From Bacillota bacterium (GTDB lineage: Bacteria > Bacillota > UBA4882 > UBA10575), in NCBI GenBank assembly GCA_012837715.1, contig DUQR01000045.1, forward strand, positions 1-64,000: DNA of 64,000 nt, given 5' to 3'. The translations under genes were made by a program, and so were the position numbers. The notes under the pieces were generated by a model. The model searched no databases and was not told the origin of the DNA. It was given only the letters and a program-made list of their open reading frames with translations. Below, piece by piece: positions 62,275 to 64,000 of the stretch. Numbering within the stretch: position 1 is the stretch's first letter; every line of letters starts with the position of its first letter.

Positions 62275-62931
62275 TTATTGGGCGGGCAGGAAAACCCCGG
62301 CTACCCCAATTAAGGCTACAAAAAGCAGTAAAAACCGGTTAGTCTTTTTTTCTTGCGCCAATTCTGCCTGTAAACTCTCGATCTTATCCTTCTGTTTCTC
62401 TTGGTTTTTCTCGAGGTTATAGAGTTGGACTTCCAAGCGATTTTTCTCTTGCAATAACTCGGCAACCTGACTCCGAAGACCAACAATCTCCGACCGTAAG
62501 CCCTTTGCCTCTGCGGAGAGCAATTGCAGGCTGGAAGTATTTTTGGTCTGGTCTTCCGCCAAGATTAACTTTCCTTGCTCGATTTGGACCAGACGCGCTT
62601 CTAACTCTTTGTTTTTAAGTGTAAGGAGAACCAACTCATTCTGAAATTCGTTGGAGAGTTTACGGAGTAGAGCCACATCCTCTTGTCCGCCGCGGATGCC
62701 ACCTTCTCCTAAACTCGTTAATAATTTCGCCACGACCAGCGCGAGAGTATAACGGTCGACCGGATTGTTCCCCTGAAAAGTACCGTCTTCGTAGAGTTCA
62801 AGGTAACCGTTGTCCACCAGTTTCTTTACGGCCTGGTAAGCCCAATCCGGCACATCGGAATAGGGACGGCTTTGGCCGAGCGCCGGTAGGGCGGTGAGAA
62901 GGAAGCATAAACCGAGAACAATGGTTTTCAT
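62275..62931 (-). CDS. SLH / coiled-coil protein with C-terminal membrane anchor (Omp-alpha-like)
   Basis: 218 residues. Signal peptide about 1-20, one SLH domain (about 25-75, YSDVPDWAYQAVKKLVDNGYLE), a heptad-rich coiled coil (about 90-195), and a hydrophobic C-terminal segment (FLLLFVALIGVAGVFLP). The layout resembles Thermotoga Omp-alpha, which tethers the outer membrane to the wall by SLH, coiled coil and an anchor. ATG 62931 follows a coupled TAAATGGGGG. The role is inferred from architecture only. Confidence 0.68.
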   Translation of the reverse strand: MKTIVLGLCFLLTALPALGQSRPYSDVPDWAYQAVKKLVDNGYLELYEDGTFQGNNPVDRYTLALVVAKLLTSLGEGGIRGGQEDVALLRKLSNEFQNELVLLTLKNKELEARLVQIEQGKLILAEDQTKNTSSLQLLSAEAKGLRSEIVGLRSQVAELLQEKNRLEVQLYNLEKNQEKQKDKIESLQAELAQEKKTNRFLLLFVALIGVAGVFLPAQ

Positions 62932-62938
62932 CCCCCAT

Positions 62939-64000
62939 TTACTGGTCCACCTTAATTGTTTCAATCCGCACACCCCCTTGTTGATTGATGGTGATCTTTA
63001 AGCCTTCCACTTCGTACGTGGGGATCTTCGCTACTGTACTGTCCAGTTTAAACTTGGCCGGTTTCAGCACTGCTACTCCCGGACTTTTCCCCAATTGGAT
63101 GTAGACCGTTGCCAGCGACGAACTGACCATTGGCGCTTGCTGTCGCGCGCCGCCGATTCCGGTCACTACGCCGGTGAGACTGTCAATCGTCCCTGGCTGC
63201 CAGGGAGTCAGCGCCTGGTTCTCAATGAAAAACAACCCCCTTGATACCCTAATTATCTCCATTAAGTCCGGATTATACAGAAAATCGAATTCCGCCCCCG
63301 TTAACATCGGCAGATTTTCCACACGGACTTCGACCGGGAGGATTTCTCCCGCCTTCGCTGGTTTTAAGGGAACTAAACGAACCTTAGGGATAAGAATGGG
63401 TAAACGTACCCCGGCGATATACATCACCGGTTTAGTGGAGTTAGATTCAAATTGAACGCCAAGATAAGAACGTTTTCCGATTCCTTCTGGTGTCAGATAC
63501 CATGTTATCTTGTATTCTTCTCCCGGTTTTAAATTCCCGATATAACGCCGGAGGATCTCTTTTGGCGCCGGTTGCATTCCTTCTCCCAGCTGTAGACTGC
63601 CGATCACCCCGTAGGCTTCCGACTCACCGGTGTTTTTAATTACAGCGCTCACCGGGTATGGATCCGGATCCAGCCGTTCGTCGACCACCCGTGGCGCCGG
63701 AGGCGGAGTTACGCTTAGGGTTAAAGCGGCTGGTTTGATCACTCGAATACTGCGCTCCACTTTATTTTCGGGGATATTAATGGCGGAAGCCACCACCGAA
63801 AAAGGTTCGAGGGTGCCAAAAACCGTTCCGGTTGGTCTCACTTCCCAGTGTAACTGGGTAACTTCTCCTGGATCCAGTTTCCCAATGTAGATCTCCCGCG
63901 GTTTACTTTCGGCAATGCGCAAAGCCGGAGGTAGATTCAAACGGGCCCGTACACTCATGGCTGGAGCAAGGCCGGTGTTTTGAATATAAGCCACCACCGA
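62939..64000 (-). CDS. Partial large envelope protein with CARDB-like and cohesin-like domains
   Basis: Frame open to the window end, so the 5' part is missing. The visible 354 residues contain at least two CARDB/COG1361-like beta-sandwich segments (YIQNTGLAPAMSVRARLNLP; VIKNTGESEAYGVIGSLQLG) and a C-terminal cohesin-like domain (VEVRVENLPMLTGAEFDFLY; DLMEIIRVSRG). Cohesins bind dockerins or, in similar folds, envelope polymers. Ends eight bases before the SLH/coiled-coil start, so the pair may form one envelope unit. Confidence 0.65.
   Translation of the reverse strand, partial: SVVAYIQNTGLAPAMSVRARLNLPPALRIAESKPREIYIGKLDPGEVTQLHWEVRPTGTVFGTLEPFSVVASAINIPENKVERSIRVIKPAALTLSVTPPPAPRVVDERLDPDPYPVSAVIKNTGESEAYGVIGSLQLGEGMQPAPKEILRRYIGNLKPGEEYKITWYLTPEGIGKRSYLGVQFESNSTKPVMYIAGVRLPILIPKVRLVPLKPAKAGEILPVEVRVENLPMLTGAEFDFLYNPDLMEIIRVSRGLFFIENQALTPWQPGTIDSLTGVVTGIGGARQQAPMVSSSLATVYIQLGKSPGVAVLKPAKFKLDSTVAKIPTYEVEGLKITINQQGGVRIETIKVDQ

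Overview
The window is a gene-dense stretch (about 50% G+C) of a Bacillota (Firmicutes) chromosome. Three things point there: Shine-Dalgarno sites of the GGAGG type with many TTG and GTG starts, Firmicutes gene orders (rimP-nusA-ylxR-ylxQ-infB-rbfA-nrnA-truB-ribF; rpmF-plsX-fabD-fabG-acpP-fabF-rnc-smc-ftsY; xseA-xseB-ispA-dxs; rnhB-ylqG-ylqH-yraN-comM), and spore genes (SpoVS, a SigH-like sigma factor, an alpha/beta-type small acid-soluble spore protein). Several envelope proteins look diderm: a signal-peptide protein that resembles a beta-barrel and ends in Phe, and an SLH/coiled-coil/C-terminal-anchor protein that recalls Omp-alpha tethers. Together these suggest a spore-forming, possibly diderm lineage such as Limnochordia. 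That placement is an inference.

Layout. 1-1.6 kb: a sugar ABC-transporter binding protein and a 548-bp spacer with an orphan promoter. 1.6-6.7 kb (-): rnhB to comM cluster, then meso-DAP dehydrogenase. 6.9-7.7 kb (+): a PHP-type histidinol phosphatase. 7.7-16.3 kb (-): the translation/transcription operon rimP to ribF, with a terminator-like attenuator in its leader. 16.5-18.8 kb (-): HD-GYP, ApbE and a small helical protein. 19.1-25.3 kb (-): xseA, xseB, ispA, DUF212, a ~600-nt structured non-coding RNA recognised as OLE RNA, its membrane partner OapA, and dxs. 25.4-31.6 kb: SLH protein, L,D-transpeptidase, DNA polymerase IV, dGTPase family protein and CapA. 32.1-38.4 kb: NAD-type isocitrate dehydrogenase, dCMP deaminase, DUF523, a YpiB-like protein, DUF362 ferredoxin protein and murC. 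38.5-44.9 kb (+): DUF1538 membrane protein with a tandem PII-like partner, SASP, putative porin, amidase and lipoprotein. 45.0-48.8 kb (-): NfnBA and glutamate dehydrogenase. 49-50.1 kb (+): DUF421 and DUF4363. 50.1-62.2 kb (-): ftsY, smc, sigma factor, spoVS, rnc, fatty-acid genes, rpmF and DUF177. 62.3-64 kb (-): envelope proteins running off the window end.

The most notable element is the OLE RNA/OapA locus at 21.0-22.3 kb. It sits between isoprenoid and exonuclease VII genes, as in other OLE-bearing Firmicutes, and has its own extended -10 promoter. Other notable points are two diverged families of intergenic repeats (around 31.7, 38.6, 43.6 and 54.7-54.9 kb), a SigH-type promoter immediately before spoVS, a structured leader before rimP-nusA, and a DUF1538/tandem-PII pair that looks like a regulated transporter. 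I saw no tRNA, rRNA, CRISPR array or intact insertion sequence.
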